64,000 nt of DNA, taken from NCBI RefSeq assembly GCF_019139535.1, contig NZ_CP077073.1, positions 2,818,501-2,882,500 on the forward strand, read 5' to 3'. The DNA comes from Pseudomonas muyukensis (lineage in GTDB: Bacteria > Pseudomonadota > Gammaproteobacteria > Pseudomonadales > Pseudomonadaceae). The notes below the pieces were generated by a model. That model had not been told where the DNA came from. It saw nothing but the letters and a program-made list of their open reading frames with translations, and made no database searches. Within the stretch, counting starts at the first letter, position 1; each line of letters opens with the position of its first letter. The translations under genes and the position numbers were made by a program. This document shows, one piece after another, positions 20,499 through 31,666 of this stretch.

Positions 20499-22916
20499 TT
20501 GAAGAAATCCACCGCAACTCCAGCTCCCTTGCCCGTGCCCCTGTGGCGGCAGCAGCTGCACTACCGACTCAAGGAAGGTGCGCTGATCGCCGTCGGTGCC
20601 CTGTGCCTGTACCTGTGGATGGCCCTGCTGACCTACGACACGTCCGACCCGGGCTTCAGCCACACCAGCAACGCCGACCAGGTGCAAAACGCCGCTGGCC
20701 GCGCCGGCGCCTATTTTGCCGACATCCTGTTCATGGTCCTTGGCTACTTCGCCTATATCTTCCCGCTGCTGCTGGCGATCAAGACCTGGCAGATCTTCCG
20801 CGAGCGCCACCAGCCCTGGCAGTGGAGCGGCTGGCTGTTCTCCTGGCGCCTGATCGGCCTGGTGTTCCTGGTGCTGTCGGGCGCGGCGCTGGCGCATATC
20901 CACTTCCATCCGTCGGCGAGCCTGCCGTTCTCCGCCGGGGGCGCCCTGGGCGAGAGCCTGGGCGACCTGGCGCGCAACCTGCTGAACGTGCAGGGCAGCA
21001 CGCTGATGTTCATCGCCCTGTTCCTGTTCGGCCTGACCGTGTTCACCGACCTGTCCTGGTTCAAAGTGATGGATGTCACCGGCAAGATCACCCTTGATCT
21101 GTTCGAGCTGGTGCAGAGCGCCGCCAATCGCTGGTGGGAGGCGCGCAACGAACGCAAGCGCCTGGTGGCGCAACTGCGCGAAGTGGACGAGCAGGTCGAC
21201 GAGGTGGTCGCCCCGGTGGTCGCGGACAAGCGCGAGCAGGTCAAGGCCCGCGAGCGCATCATCGAGCGCGACGAGGCGCTGACCAAGCACATTGCCCAGC
21301 GCGAACAGCAGCCGGCCCCGGTGATCAACATCCCGGCGCCGCCGGTCAAGGCCCCCGAGCCAAGCAAGCGGGTCATGAAGGAGAAGCAAGCGCCGCTGTT
21401 CGTCGACAGCGCCGTCGAAGGCACCCTGCCGTCTATCTCCATCCTCGACCCGGCCGAGCAGAAAAAGGTCGAGTACTCGCCAGAATCCCTGGCCGCGGTT
21501 GGCCATCTGCTGGAAATCAAGCTCAAGGAATTCGGCGTCGAAGTCTCGGTGGACTCGATCCACCCGGGCCCGGTCATCACCCGCTACGAAATCCAGCCGG
21601 CGGCCGGGGTCAAGGTCAGCCGCATCGCCAACCTGGCCAAGGACCTGGCGCGCTCGCTGGCCGTGACCAGCGTGCGGGTGGTCGAGGTAATCCCCGGCAA
21701 GACCACCGTGGGTATCGAAATCCCCAACGAAAACCGCCAGATGGTGCGCTTCTCCGAAGTGCTGTCGTCGCCGCAGTTCGACGAGAACAAGTCGCCGGTG
21801 ACCCTGGCCCTGGGTCACGACATCGGTGGCAAGCCGGTGATCACCGACCTGGCGAAGATGCCGCACCTGCTGGTGGCCGGTACCACCGGTTCCGGTAAGT
21901 CGGTGGGCGTGAACGCGATGATCCTGTCGATCCTGTTCAAGTCGGGCCCGGAAGACGCGCGGCTGATCATGATCGACCCGAAAATGCTCGAGCTGTCGAT
22001 CTACGAAGGCATCCCGCACCTGCTGTGCCCGGTGGTCACCGACATGAAGGACGCCGCCAACGCCCTGCGCTGGAGCGTCGCCGAGATGGAGCGCCGCTAC
22101 AAGCTGATGGCGGCCATGGGCGTGCGCAACCTGGCGGGCTTCAACCGCAAGATCAAGGATGCCCAGGAAGCCGGCGAGGTCATCCACGACCCGCTGTATC
22201 GCCGCGAGAGCATGGACGACGAGCCACCGGCGCTCAAGACCCTGCCGACCATCGTGGTGGTGGTCGACGAATTCGCCGACATGATGATGATCGTCGGCAA
22301 GAAGGTCGAAGAGCTGATCGCCCGTATCGCGCAGAAGGCCCGTGCCGCCGGTATCCACCTGATCCTCGCCACCCAGCGCCCGTCGGTGGACGTGATCACC
22401 GGCCTGATCAAGGCCAACATCCCGACCCGCATGGCGTTCCAGGTGTCGAGCAAGATCGACTCGCGGACCATCATCGACCAGGGTGGCGCCGAACAGCTGC
22501 TGGGCCACGGTGACATGCTGTACATGCCGCCGGGCACCAGCCTGCCGATTCGCGTGCACGGCGCATTCGTTTCCGACGACGAGGTGCACCGTACCGTGGA
22601 GGCGTGGAAGCTGCGTGGTGCGCCGGACTACAACGACGACATCCTCAACGGCGTCGAGGAGGCCGGCAGCGGCTTCGATGGCGGCGGCGGTGGCGGCGAT
22701 GGCGAAGATTCGGAAAGCGATGCCCTGTACGACGAAGCGGTGCAGTTCGTGCTGGAAAGCCGCCGGGCGTCGATCTCGGCGGTGCAGCGCAAGCTCAAGA
22801 TCGGCTACAACCGCGCCGCGCGGATGATCGAGGCGATGGAGATGGCCGGCGTGGTCACGCCGATGAACAGCAACGGCTCGCGGGAAGTGATTGCCCCGGG
22901 CGGCCCGCGCGATTGA
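20499..22916 (+). CDS. ftsK: DNA translocase FtsK
   Basis: An 805-residue septal DNA pump that clears the terminus region and activates XerCD at dif during division. The N-terminus has four membrane helices (within about residues 25-180), then a short linker of about 130 residues, which is brief compared with E. coli. The motor has Walker A GTTGSGKS at 461-468 and Walker [10 protein letters not shown] with D590. The C-terminal gamma winged helix (about 740-800, [21 protein letters not shown] cut short here) reads KOPS polarity. The start is a TTG at 20499 with CAGGA upstream. A LexA-like box lies in the leader. ftsK-lolA-rarA-crcB-serS-cysG run in one direction with tiny gaps. Confidence 0.97.
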   Translation: MKKSTATPAPLPVPLWRQQLHYRLKEGALIAVGALCLYLWMALLTYDTSDPGFSHTSNADQVQNAAGRAGAYFADILFMVLGYFAYIFPLLLAIKTWQIFRERHQPWQWSGWLFSWRLIGLVFLVLSGAALAHIHFHPSASLPFSAGGALGESLGDLARNLLNVQGSTLMFIALFLFGLTVFTDLSWFKVMDVTGKITLDLFELVQSAANRWWEARNERKRLVAQLREVDEQVDEVVAPVVADKREQVKARERIIERDEALTKHIAQREQQPAPVINIPAPPVKAPEPSKRVMKEKQAPLFVDSAVEGTLPSISILDPAEQKKVEYSPESLAAVGHLLEIKLKEFGVEVSVDSIHPGPVITRYEIQPAAGVKVSRIANLAKDLARSLAVTSVRVVEVIPGKTTVGIEIPNENRQMVRFSEVLSSPQFDENKSPVTLALGHDIGGKPVITDLAKMPHLLVAGTTGSGKSVGVNAMILSILFKSGPEDARLIMIDPKMLELSIYEGIPHLLCPVVTDMKDAANALRWSVAEMERRYKLMAAMGVRNLAGFNRKIKDAQEAGEVIHDPLYRRESMDDEPPALKTLPTIVVVVDEFADMMMIVGKKVEELIARIAQKARAAGIHLILATQRPSVDVITGLIKANIPTRMAFQVSSKIDSRTIIDQGGAEQLLGHGDMLYMPPGTSLPIRVHGAFVSDDEVHRTVEAWKLRGAPDYNDDILNGVEEAGSGFDGGGGGGDGEDSESDALYDEAVQFVLESRRASISAVQRKLKIGYNRAARMIEAMEMAGVVTPMNSNGSREVIAPGGPRD

Positions 22917-22927
22917 TGATCACCTCG

Positions 22928-22951
22928 CCGGGCGCCAAGGGTGGCGCCCGG
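22928..22951 (+). terminator. Hairpin between ftsK and lolA
   Basis: CCGGGCGCCA (22928-22937) pairs perfectly with TGGCGCCCGG (22942-22951) around a 4-base loop. No T tract follows, so it is more likely an RNA-stability or attenuating element than a full terminator. Confidence 0.55.
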
Positions 22952-22978
22952 CCTATTCAATGCTCAATGAGGATTCCC

Positions 22979-23602
22979 ATGCGCGCGATTCGCATGTTGT
23001 TGGTTTCTGCCCTGGCCGCGGCCAGCCTGTCGGCCCAGGCCGGCGAACAGGACGTGCAACGCCTGACCCAGTTGCTGGAAAAGTCGCAGACCATCGAGGC
23101 CAATTTCTCCCAGCTGACCATCGACGCCAGCGGCACCAGCCTGCAGGAAACGTCCGGCAAGATGACCGTCAAGCGCCCAGGCCTGTTCTACTGGCACACC
23201 GACGCGCCTCAGGAGCAGGTGGTGGTGTCCGACGGCAAGAACGTCACCCTGTGGGATCCGGACCTGGAGCAGGCCACCGTCAAGAAGCTCGATGTGCGCC
23301 TGAACCAGACCCCGGCGCTGCTGCTGTCGGGCGATGTGTCGAAGATCAGCCAGAGCTTCGACATCAGCTCCAAGGAGCAGGGCGAGGTGATGGACTTCAC
23401 CCTCAAGCCCAAGACCAAGGACACCTTGTTCGACTCGCTGCGCGTGTCGTTCCGCAAGGGCCTGATCAATGACATGCAGCTGGTCGACAGCGTCGGCCAA
23501 CGCACCAACATCCTGTTCAATGGCGTCAAGGCCAACCAGCCAGTGCCGGCCAGTCGATTCACCTTCGACATCCCCAAAGGCGCGGACGTCATCAAGGAGT
23601 AA
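22979..23602 (+). CDS. lolA: Outer-membrane lipoprotein carrier protein LolA
   Basis: The periplasmic chaperone that takes lipoproteins from the LolCDE transporter and passes them to LolB. It has 207 residues including a signal peptide ([21 protein letters not shown]). The mature protein opens [22 protein letters not shown], as is usual for LolA, and continues with the half-barrel strands ([36 protein letters not shown]). GAGGA precedes the ATG. The open frame runs upstream into ftsK but the signal peptide fixes the start. ftsK-lolA-rarA is the standard order in gammaproteobacteria. Confidence 0.96.
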   Translation: MRAIRMLLVSALAAASLSAQAGEQDVQRLTQLLEKSQTIEANFSQLTIDASGTSLQETSGKMTVKRPGLFYWHTDAPQEQVVVSDGKNVTLWDPDLEQATVKKLDVRLNQTPALLLSGDVSKISQSFDISSKEQGEVMDFTLKPKTKDTLFDSLRVSFRKGLINDMQLVDSVGQRTNILFNGVKANQPVPASRFTFDIPKGADVIKE

Positions 23603-23614
23603 ACGGAGCCTGTG

Positions 23615-24940
23615 ATGGACCTGTTTCGTAGCGAACCTGTCGCCCAGCCCCTGGCCGCCCGCCTGCGCCCGTCCAACCTGGACGAGTACGTCGGCCAGGA
23701 ACACCTGCTGGCGCGCGGCAAGCCGCTGCGCGAGGCGCTGGAGCAGGGCGCGCTGCACTCGATGATCTTCTGGGGCCCGCCCGGGGTGGGCAAGACCACC
23801 CTGGCGCGGCTGCTGGCGCAGTTCTGCGATGCCCACTTCGAGACGGTGTCGGCGGTGCTGGCCGGGGTCAAGGAGATTCGCCAGGCGGTCGAGGTGGCCA
23901 AGCAGCAGGCCGGCCAGTACGGCCGGCGCACCATCCTGTTCGTCGACGAGGTGCATCGCTTCAACAAGTCGCAACAGGATGCCTTCCTGCCCTATGTGGA
24001 AGACGGCACGCTGCTGTTCATCGGCGCCACCACCGAGAACCCCTCGTTCGAGCTGAACAACGCGCTGCTGTCACGGGCGCGTGTCTACGTGCTCAAGAGC
24101 CTGGACGAGGCGGCGCTGCGCAAGCTGGTCAACCGCGCGCTCAGCGAGGAGCGGGGCCTGGGCAAGCGCAACCTGCGGGTGGGCGACGAAGCCTTCAAGA
24201 TGCTCATGGCCGCCGCCGACGGCGACGGCCGGCGCATGCTCAACTTCCTCGAAAACGCCTCCGACCTGGCCGAAGACGGCAGCGAGATCGACGTGCAGAT
24301 GCTGCAAAGCCTGCTCGGCGACAGCCGCCGCCGTTTCGACAAGGGCGGCGAGGCGTTCTACGACCAGATCTCCGCACTGCACAAGTCGGTGCGCGGCTCC
24401 AACCCCGATGGCGCCCTGTACTGGTTTGCGCGCATGCTCGACGGCGGCTGCGACCCGCTGTACATCGCCCGGCGCGTGGTGCGCATGGCCAGCGAAGACA
24501 TCGGCAACGCCGACCCGCGCGCGCTCAGCCTGTGCCTGGCGGCGTGGGACGTGCAAGAGCGCCTGGGCAGCCCCGAGGGGGAACTGGCGGTGGCCCAGGC
24601 CATCACCTACCTGGCCTGCGCGCCGAAGAGCAACGCGGTGTACATGGGCTTCAAGACTGCCCTGCGCGAGGCCGCCGAGCACGGCTCGCTGGAAGTGCCG
24701 CTGCACCTGCGCAATGCGCCGACCAAGCTGATGAAGCAGCTGGGTTATGGCGACGAGTATCGCTATGCCCACGATGAACCTGATGCCTATGCCGCCGGCG
24801 AAGACTATTTCCCTGACCAGCTTGAGCCGCGCCAGTACTACCAGCCGGTGCCGCGTGGCCTGGAGCTGAAGATCGGCGAGAAACTGCGCCACCTGGCCGA
24901 GCTCGACCGCAACAGCCCCCGCCAGCGGAGAAAGCCGTGA
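23615..24940 (+). CDS. rarA: Replication-associated recombination protein A (RarA/MgsA)
   Basis: A 441-residue AAA+ ATPase of the clamp-loader/RuvB-like group that acts at stalled forks and single-strand/double-strand junctions. Walker A is GPPGVGKT (54-61) and Walker B FVDEVHRF with D111-E112. The sensor 1 region is [12 protein letters not shown]. The C-terminal half holds the tetramerisation domain ([21 protein letters not shown]). The ATG at 23615 follows GGAG by a good spacing; GTG at 23612 is possible. Its stop overlaps the crcB start (GTGA), indicating coupling. Confidence 0.96.
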   Translation: MDLFRSEPVAQPLAARLRPSNLDEYVGQEHLLARGKPLREALEQGALHSMIFWGPPGVGKTTLARLLAQFCDAHFETVSAVLAGVKEIRQAVEVAKQQAGQYGRRTILFVDEVHRFNKSQQDAFLPYVEDGTLLFIGATTENPSFELNNALLSRARVYVLKSLDEAALRKLVNRALSEERGLGKRNLRVGDEAFKMLMAAADGDGRRMLNFLENASDLAEDGSEIDVQMLQSLLGDSRRRFDKGGEAFYDQISALHKSVRGSNPDGALYWFARMLDGGCDPLYIARRVVRMASEDIGNADPRALSLCLAAWDVQERLGSPEGELAVAQAITYLACAPKSNAVYMGFKTALREAAEHGSLEVPLHLRNAPTKLMKQLGYGDEYRYAHDEPDAYAAGEDYFPDQLEPRQYYQPVPRGLELKIGEKLRHLAELDRNSPRQRRKP

Positions 24941-25311
24941 TCGCACTCATCGCCGCGGTCAGTGCCGGTGGCATCGCCGGCACCTTGATGCGCTTCGCCA
25001 CCGCCAACTGGGTCGCCGCCCACTGGCCACGGCACTTCTATGCCGGTACGCTGGCGGTCAACCTGGTGGGCTGCCTGTTGATCGGCCTGTTGTACGGACT
25101 GTTCCTGCACAAGCCCCTGGCACCGGTCGAGCTGCGCGCCGGGCTGATGGTGGGCTTTCTGGGCGGCCTGACCACTTTTTCCTCCTTCTCGCTCGATACC
25201 GTGCGCCTGATGGAAAGCGGGCAGCTGCCGCTGGCCTTGGGCTATACCATTATCAGCGTGGTGGGCGGCCTGCTCGCGACCTGGGCCGGCCTTGCCCTGA
25301 CCCGATTCTGA
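24937..25311 (+). CDS. crcB: Fluoride channel CrcB/FluC
   Basis: A 124-residue protein with four membrane helices that works as a dual-topology dimer to export fluoride. The conserved [12 protein letters not shown] (76-87) carries the sodium site and fluoride-path phenylalanines, and N42 in AVNLVG is the polar-track asparagine. It starts with GTG inside the rarA stop (overlap GTGA), so there is no room for a fluoride riboswitch directly before it and none was seen. Confidence 0.95.
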   Translation: MIALIAAVSAGGIAGTLMRFATANWVAAHWPRHFYAGTLAVNLVGCLLIGLLYGLFLHKPLAPVELRAGLMVGFLGGLTTFSSFSLDTVRLMESGQLPLALGYTIISVVGGLLATWAGLALTRF

Positions 25312-25329
25312 ACCAACACCTACCTATAA

Positions 25330-26622
<1,293 letters not shown>

Positions 26623-28014
26623 ATGGACTACCTGCCGCTGTTCCACAAGCTGCAGGGTGGCCGGGTACTGGTCGTCGGCGGTGGCGAGATCGCCTTGCGC
26701 AAGGCGCGCCTGCTGGCCGATGCCGGTGCCGCGCTGCGGGTGGTGGCGCCGGACGTCGACGGCCAACTGGCCGCGCTGGCCCGTGAGGGCGGCGGCGAGG
26801 TCCTGGTGCGAGGCTATCAGCCCGCTGACCTCGAGGGATGCCGCCTGGTGATCGCGGCCACCGACGACGCCGGGCTCAATGCCCAGGTCTCGGCCCACGC
26901 CCAGGCGCGCAGCCTGCCGGTCAACGTGGTGGACGCACCGGCCTTGTGCACGGTGATCTTCCCGGCCATCGTCGACCGTTCGCCCCTGGTGGTGGCGGTG
27001 TCCAGCGGCGGCGATGCGCCGGTGCTGGCGCGCCTGATCCGCGCCAAGCTGGAGGCCTGGATTCCTTCGGCCTACGGCGAGCTGGCCGGGCTGGCCGCGC
27101 GTTTTCGCGACAAGGTCAAGGCGTTGTACCCGGACGTCAACCAGCGTCGCGGCTTCTGGGAGCAGGTGTTCCAGGGCCCGATCGCCGAGCGTCAGCTGGC
27201 CGGGCAGGGCGGCGAGGCCGAGCGCCTGCTGCAGGCGATGGTCGATGGCGCGCCGGTGCAGCAGGGCGGCGAGGTGTACCTGGTGGGTGCCGGCCCGGGC
27301 GACCCGGACCTGCTGACCTTCCGCGCCTTGCGCCTGATGCAGCAGGCCGACGTGGTGCTGTACGACCGCTTGGTGGCCCCGGCCATCATCGAGATGTGCC
27401 GGCGTGACGCCGAGCGCATCTATGTTGGCAAGCGCCGCGCCGACCATGCCGTGCCCCAGGACCAGATCAACCGCCTGCTGGTGGACCTGGCTCGCCAGGG
27501 CAAGCGCGTGCTGCGGCTCAAGGGGGGCGATCCGTTCATCTTCGGGCGCGGTGGCGAGGAGATAGAGGAACTGGCCGATGAAGGCATACCGTTCCAGGTC
27601 GTGCCAGGCATCACCGCGGCCAGTGGTTGCTCCGCCTACGGCGGCATTCCGCTGACCCACCGCGACTATGCGCAGTCGGTGCGCTTCGTCACCGGGCACT
27701 TGAAGGATGGCACCAGCAACCTGCCTTGGCATGACCTGGTGGCGCCGGCCCAGACCCTGGTGTTCTACATGGGGCTGGTGGGGTTGCCGACCATCTGCGC
27801 CGAGTTGATCCGCCACGGCCGCGCGGCGAGTACCCCGGCGGCGTTGGTGCAGCAAGGCACCACGCGCAACCAGCGGGTGTTCACCGGGACCCTGGCCGAC
27901 CTGCCCGAGTTGGTGGCGCGCCATGAAGTGCATGCGCCGACCCTGGTGATCGTAGGGGAGGTGGTGCAGTTGCGCGAGAAGCTGGCATGGTTTGAAGGTT
28001 CGCAAGACAACTGA
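26623..28014 (+). CDS. cysG: Siroheme synthase CysG (trifunctional)
   Basis: A 463-residue fusion that makes siroheme from uroporphyrinogen III for sulfite and nitrite reductases. The N-terminal CysGB half (about 1-150) has the NAD site [15 protein letters not shown] and does precorrin-2 oxidation and ferrochelation. The C-terminal CysGA half (from about 216) is the SAM-dependent methyltransferase, with [19 protein letters not shown] and [19 protein letters not shown]. The length is that of the full trifunctional form. The ATG immediately follows the serS stop, so the pair is co-transcribed. Confidence 0.97.
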   Translation: MDYLPLFHKLQGGRVLVVGGGEIALRKARLLADAGAALRVVAPDVDGQLAALAREGGGEVLVRGYQPADLEGCRLVIAATDDAGLNAQVSAHAQARSLPVNVVDAPALCTVIFPAIVDRSPLVVAVSSGGDAPVLARLIRAKLEAWIPSAYGELAGLAARFRDKVKALYPDVNQRRGFWEQVFQGPIAERQLAGQGGEAERLLQAMVDGAPVQQGGEVYLVGAGPGDPDLLTFRALRLMQQADVVLYDRLVAPAIIEMCRRDAERIYVGKRRADHAVPQDQINRLLVDLARQGKRVLRLKGGDPFIFGRGGEEIEELADEGIPFQVVPGITAASGCSAYGGIPLTHRDYAQSVRFVTGHLKDGTSNLPWHDLVAPAQTLVFYMGLVGLPTICAELIRHGRAASTPAALVQQGTTRNQRVFTGTLADLPELVARHEVHAPTLVIVGEVVQLREKLAWFEGSQDN

Positions 28015-28020
28015 AATCGC

Positions 28021-28127
28021 TGGGGCCGCTTCGCGGCCCTTGCGCGCCACAAGGCCGCGCCTGCAGGGATCGCGTACCCCTGTAGGCGCGGCCTTGTGGC
28101 GCGCAAGGGCTGCAATGCAGCCCCAGG
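28021..28127. repeat. Palindromic repeat (REP/BIME-like), copy 5, outward-facing with covarying arms
   Basis: The arms are in the reverse order to copies 1-3. The core reads GGCCTTGTGGCGCGCAAGGG, with matching changes in the partner arm (CCCTTGCGCGCCACAAGGCC), so base pairing is kept although the sequence differs from the other copies. It lies between convergent cysG and yqjG. Confidence 0.82.
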
Positions 28128-28131
28128 CCTC

Positions 28132-29091
28132 TCAAGCCTGCCAGATCCCTTTGCCCGCCAGCCGCTCCCGGTCATGGGGCAGGCCAAAGTCCTGCAGCGG
28201 CCCCTTGGGCACGATCCCGTTCGGATTGATGGTCTTGTGGCTCATGTAATAGTGCTTCTGGATATGCTCCATGTTCACCGTGCCCGCCACGCCCGGCCAC
28301 TGGTACAGCTCGCGCAGCCAGTTCGACAGGTTCGGATAGTCCGCCAGGCGCCGCAGGTTGCACTTGAAGTGCCCGTGGTACACCGCATCGAAGCGCACCA
28401 GGGTGGTAAACAGCCGCACATCGGCCTCGGTCAGGTATTCCCCGGCCAGGTAACGCTGGCGGCCCAGTAGCGCTTCCAGCTGGTCCAGCTCGTTGAACAC
28501 CTCATCGAAGGCCTTTTCATAGGCGTCTTGCGAGGTGGCGAAGCCGGCGCGGTACACGCCGTTGTTCACTGCCGGGTAGATACGCGCGTTGAGTGCGTCG
28601 ATAGTGGCGCGAAGTGGCTCGGGGTACAGGTCCAGGGTGTTGCCGGTGAGGTCGTTGAACGCCGTGTTGAAGATGCGGATGATCTCGGCCGACTCGTTGT
28701 TGACGATGCGCTTTTGCTGCTTGTCCCACAGCACTGGCACGGTCACGCGCCCGGTGTAGTGCGGGTCGTCCTGGGTGTAGCGCTGGTGCAGGTACTGCAG
28801 GGCCTCGAGGTGATCGCCGCTGGAGCCTTGCTGCTGGTCGAAGGTCCAGCCGTGCTCACCCATCAACCAGCTGACCACCGACACCTCGATCAACGGCTCC
28901 AGGCCCTTGATGGCGCGCAGGATCAGGGTGCGGTGGGCCCAGGGGCAGGCCAGCGACACATACAGGTGATAGCGGCCGGCCTCGGCGGCGGGCAACGGGT
29001 TGCGGCGCTGCGCGTTCTCGCGCTGGAAAGCGCCGTCCTTGCTGGTCTGGTACCACTGGTCATGCCAGCGACCCTCGATCAAAAGGCCCAT
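28132..29091 (-). CDS. yqjG: Glutathionyl-hydroquinone reductase (Xi-class GST, YqjG/PcpF-like)
   Basis: A 319-residue glutathione transferase that removes glutathione from glutathionyl-hydroquinones. The catalytic cysteine is C49 in ACPWAHR, in a thioredoxin-like N-terminal domain. The usual Xi-class insert NPLPAAEAGRYHLYVS lies before it, and the helical C-terminal domain includes NNGVYRAGFATSQDAYE and RYLAGEYLTEADVRLF. The length fits the class (about 310-330). It is monocistronic, between cysG (convergent) and the TrpD2-like gene. Confidence 0.93.
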   Translation of the reverse strand: MGLLIEGRWHDQWYQTSKDGAFQRENAQRRNPLPAAEAGRYHLYVSLACPWAHRTLILRAIKGLEPLIEVSVVSWLMGEHGWTFDQQQGSSGDHLEALQYLHQRYTQDDPHYTGRVTVPVLWDKQQKRIVNNESAEIIRIFNTAFNDLTGNTLDLYPEPLRATIDALNARIYPAVNNGVYRAGFATSQDAYEKAFDEVFNELDQLEALLGRQRYLAGEYLTEADVRLFTTLVRFDAVYHGHFKCNLRRLADYPNLSNWLRELYQWPGVAGTVNMEHIQKHYYMSHKTINPNGIVPKGPLQDFGLPHDRERLAGKGIWQA

Positions 29092-29185
29092 GTCGAGCTC
29101 CTCGGAACACAGTGTTTGTCGTTGGAGCCCAGTCTAGAGCAAAGCGTTCGAATAAATAGCGCAAAGAATGCCGCTATCCAATCGA

Positions 29186-30208
29186 TCAAATCGATGGGTT
29201 GCGCGCGCGCCAGTAAGCCCGTGCCTGGGCGAAGGCCTGCTCGCGGCCCTGGCCAAGGCCGCGCAGCGCCAGGGCCATGGTCGCGACCACGGCCAGTTCG
29301 CCGTAGCTGTCCTCGGCCTCGCCGCGCCAAACCGCCAGCAGGTGCTGGGGTTGCAGGCTGGTTGGCTTGACATGGCGCTGGGCGCTGAGGGCGGGCCATT
29401 CTTCGTCCCAGGCTTCGCCGGCCGCGGCGCCGTAGAGGTGGCTGGTGACATCCGGGTTGACCTCGATCTCGCCGCCGTCCCCCTTGATCACCAGGGCATG
29501 GTCGCCGAGCAGGCGGCTGGCCTCGCGGTGCACCGCCTGGTAGCCGGGGTGGAAGATGCTCTGCAGGCCACAGCGGGCGGCCAGCGGGTTGAGCACCCGG
29601 GCCAGCGAATGGATTGGCGAGCGCAGGCCGAGGGTGTTGCGCAGGTCGATCATGCGTTGCAGCTGTGGGGCCCAGTCCTGCAGCGGGAAGAACGCCAGCT
29701 GCTGGGTATCCAGTGCCTGGCCCACGGTGGCCCAATCGCGGCACAACGGGATCGCCAGCAGCTCAAGCAGCTGCTCGGTGTACAGCCGGCCGGCGGTGTG
29801 GGCGCCGCCGCCGTGCATCAGGATGCGCACGCCACTGGCGGCCAGGCACTTGACCGCCAGCAGGTACCAGGGCAGGTGGCGCTTCTTGCCGGCATAGCTC
29901 GGCCAGTCGAGGTCGACGGCAATGGCCGGCGCCTGGAGGTGGGCCCGCAGGGCCTCGGTGAAGCCAGCCAGCTCCTCGGCGCTTTCTTCCTTGTGGCGCA
30001 GCAGCATCAGGAAGGCGCCGAGTTGGGTGTCCTCGACCTTGCCTTCGAGCAGCAAGGTCATGGCCGCGCGGGCCTCCTCGCGGCTCAGGCCACGGGCGCC
30101 GCGCTTGCCCTTGCCAAGGATGCGCACGAATTCGGCGAACGGGTGCTCGGCCGGGGTTTCCAGGGTCAGGGGGCGGACGATGTTCGACAGAGGCTCGGTC
30201 ATATGCAA
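29186..30208 (-). CDS. TrpD2/YbiB-like nucleic-acid-binding glycosyltransferase-fold protein
   Basis: A 340-residue protein with the anthranilate phosphoribosyltransferase (TrpD) fold. It has the N-terminal helical part (SREEARAAMTLLLEGKVEDTQ) and the conserved HGGGAHTAGR in place of the TrpD GTGG loop, typical of the TrpD2/YbiB group. That group binds DNA and RNA and has no proven anthranilate activity. It overlaps the end of tusE by 10 bases and is the last gene of the tus cluster. Neighbour conservation with tusE is usual in pseudomonads. Confidence 0.85.
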   Translation of the reverse strand: MHMTEPLSNIVRPLTLETPAEHPFAEFVRILGKGKRGARGLSREEARAAMTLLLEGKVEDTQLGAFLMLLRHKEESAEELAGFTEALRAHLQAPAIAVDLDWPSYAGKKRHLPWYLLAVKCLAASGVRILMHGGGAHTAGRLYTEQLLELLAIPLCRDWATVGQALDTQQLAFFPLQDWAPQLQRMIDLRNTLGLRSPIHSLARVLNPLAARCGLQSIFHPGYQAVHREASRLLGDHALVIKGDGGEIEVNPDVTSHLYGAAAGEAWDEEWPALSAQRHVKPTSLQPQHLLAVWRGEAEDSYGELAVVATMALALRGLGQGREQAFAQARAYWRARNPSI

Positions 30209-30534
30209 TTGGTCGGCTTGGGCAGGCCCGCCAGCTTGGCGGCCAGTTTGGCGGGGGTGCCGTTGAACAGGCGGTTCAGGTGTGGGCTGTTGCCTTTGTC
30301 TGCACCCAGCTTGAGCGCGGTGTACTTGATCAGTGGGCGGGTCGCCGGCGACAGCTGGTACTCCTGGTAGAACTGGCGCAGCAGTTCGAGGATTTCCCAG
30401 TGGTCCGCCGTGAGGGTGATGGCCTCGCGCGCCGCCAGGGCTTCGGCGGCTTCGTGGGACCAGTCCTGCAAATCGACCAGGAAGCCGTCCTTGTCCAGGG
30501 CTATGGCGCGTTCGCCGACAGTCAGGGTACTCAT
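30199..30534 (-). CDS. tusE: Sulfur relay protein TusE/DsrC
   Basis: A 111-residue DsrC-family protein that accepts persulfide sulfur from TusBCD and hands it to MnmA for tRNA 2-thiolation. The penultimate residue is the essential cysteine (PKPTNCI, C110) on the flexible C-terminal arm. The start MSTLTVGERAIALDKDGFL overlaps the tusB stop by 4 bases. The second cysteine used by sulfite-linked DsrC proteins, about ten residues before the first, is absent (the position lies in LAAKLAGLP), which marks it as TusE, not dissimilatory DsrC. Confidence 0.95.
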   Translation of the reverse strand: MSTLTVGERAIALDKDGFLVDLQDWSHEAAEALAAREAITLTADHWEILELLRQFYQEYQLSPATRPLIKYTALKLGADKGNSPHLNRLFNGTPAKLAAKLAGLPKPTNCI

Positions 30535-30827
30535 AGCCAGCTGTTGACCTTGTCGTAGTGCAGGGAAAGTTCGACGAAGGCCGGGTAGTCCACGGCCTTG
30601 GCCAGGGGGCTGTCGAGGCCGCGGGCGTGCAGGTCTTCCGCGAGGGCGAACAGGCGCTCGCCGAGGTTGGCGGCCTGCAGGGCGGCAGACGGCGCGCTGC
30701 CAGCCTTGAGCGCGTAGGTGGCGTCGCCGCACAGCAGCAGCGCGTCGTGGGGGCCCAGCAGGCGCAGGCAACTGGCCAGGCGCTCGTCGCCGAAGGGTGA
30801 GTGGGCGATTACATGCAGGGTGTTCAT
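30531..30827 (-). CDS. tusB: Sulfur relay protein TusB/DsrH
   Basis: A 98-residue DsrH-family subunit of the TusBCD hexamer. It begins MNTLHVIAHSPFGDERLASCL and has the LLCGDATYAL block. Coupled by overlaps: its ATG overlaps the tusC stop at 30827 and its stop overlaps the tusE start. The order tusD-tusC-tusB-tusE is the conserved one. Confidence 0.92.
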   Translation of the reverse strand: MNTLHVIAHSPFGDERLASCLRLLGPHDALLLCGDATYALKAGSAPSAALQAANLGERLFALAEDLHARGLDSPLAKAVDYPAFVELSLHYDKVNSWL

Positions 30828-31186
30828 CAGAGCGTCACCACCTGGTCGTAACGGGCAATCAGCGCGCTCAGCGCGGCGTCGTCGAGCACCGCGACCGGGA
30901 GTTCCAGCGTTGTGCTGTCCAGGCCGCGGCAGGCCAGGCTGTGGGCGCAGGCGAACAGGTCCTCGACGCCGAACATCGGCAGCGCCTGCAGGTTGGCGGT
31001 CAGGTTCTTCTGTTGCACGGCATCGGGGTGCTGGGCGGTGCTTAGCTGGAACACGCCGTCATCGAGGAACAGCATGCCCAGCGGCAGGTCGAAGGCGCCA
31101 CCGGCCAGGGCGATGTCCAAAGCTTCGCGGGCGGACGGGCCGCTCCACGGCGCCTGACGGCTGATGATCAACAGGGATTTGGCCAT
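30827..31186 (-). CDS. tusC: Sulfur relay protein TusC/DsrF
   Basis: A 119-residue DsrF-family subunit of TusBCD. It opens KSLLIISRQAPWSGPSAREALDIAL and shows PLGMLFLDDGVFQL and the ACRGLD segment around the cysteine. One base separates it from tusD, and its stop shares bases with the tusB start. Confidence 0.93.
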   Translation of the reverse strand: MAKSLLIISRQAPWSGPSAREALDIALAGGAFDLPLGMLFLDDGVFQLSTAQHPDAVQQKNLTANLQALPMFGVEDLFACAHSLACRGLDSTTLELPVAVLDDAALSALIARYDQVVTL

Positions 31187-31187
31187 T

Positions 31188-31580
31188 TCAGTCGCCTCCG
31201 AAGCAGACCAGGCGGTCGGCCAGTTGCGCAGCTTCGTGCAACTGGCCCAGGCCGGACAGCTCCCACGGCATCGGCAGGTTCACCGCCGGGCGCTGGTAGC
31301 GGTTGGCCTCGGTGTCGTCCAGCACACCGCGGCGCAGGGCCGCGGCGATGCATACCACGGCGTCCAGGCGATGGTCGCTGACGAAGGTGCGCCACTGCGC
31401 GGCCACATCCAGCTCGTCCTGGGGCGTGACGATGTTGGCCGAGGCGCTGTGCACCCCGTCCTGGTAGAAGAACAACCGGGCTATTTCATGCCCGCCGGCC
31501 AGTACCGCCTCGGCAAAGCGCAAGGCGCGGCGCGAGGAGGGCGCATGGGCCGGGGAAAAGACCGCGATGGCGAATTTCAT
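31188..31580 (-). CDS. tusD: Sulfurtransferase TusD/DsrE
   Basis: A 130-residue DsrE-family subunit of TusBCD and the sulfur acceptor of the complex. The active cysteine is C77 in DAVVCIAAALRRG, equivalent to Cys78 of E. coli TusD. MKFAIAVFSPAHAPSSRRAL is the usual N-terminus. The frame is open far upstream in the permease shadow, but only this start makes sense. It is the first gene of tusDCBE. Confidence 0.95.
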   Translation of the reverse strand: MKFAIAVFSPAHAPSSRRALRFAEAVLAGGHEIARLFFYQDGVHSASANIVTPQDELDVAAQWRTFVSDHRLDAVVCIAAALRRGVLDDTEANRYQRPAVNLPMPWELSGLGQLHEAAQLADRLVCFGGD

Positions 31581-31615
31581 GGAAGGCTCGTGCAAATGAA
31601 TGCGGCCATGATAAA

Positions 31616-31651
31616 GCAAAAAGCCCGCGCTGGTGGGCGCGGGCTTTTTGC
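31616..31651 (-). terminator. Terminator of the NCS2 permease gene
   Basis: A 15-base perfect stem, GCAAAAAGCCCGCGC (31616-31630) with GCGCGGGCTTTTTGC (31637-31651), lies 16 bases past the permease stop. It can act in both directions thanks to A and T runs on the two sides. Confidence 0.92.
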
Positions 31652-31666
31652 TCTGGCGGGCGCGGC

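Noticed and set aside
17730..22589. A minus-strand open frame of 1619 codons across the TonB receptor and ftsK genes
   Set aside because: It is antisense to two well-supported genes, crosses an intergenic region and a palindromic repeat, and its product is rich in H, G, R and Q, typical of antisense frames in high-GC DNA.
24880..24940. Fluoride riboswitch before crcB
   Set aside because: The crcB start lies inside the rarA stop codon and no crcB-motif is visible in the coding sequence before it.
30199..30534. Dissimilatory DsrC
   Set aside because: Only the C-terminal cysteine is present and the neighbours are tusB, C and D; it is TusE.
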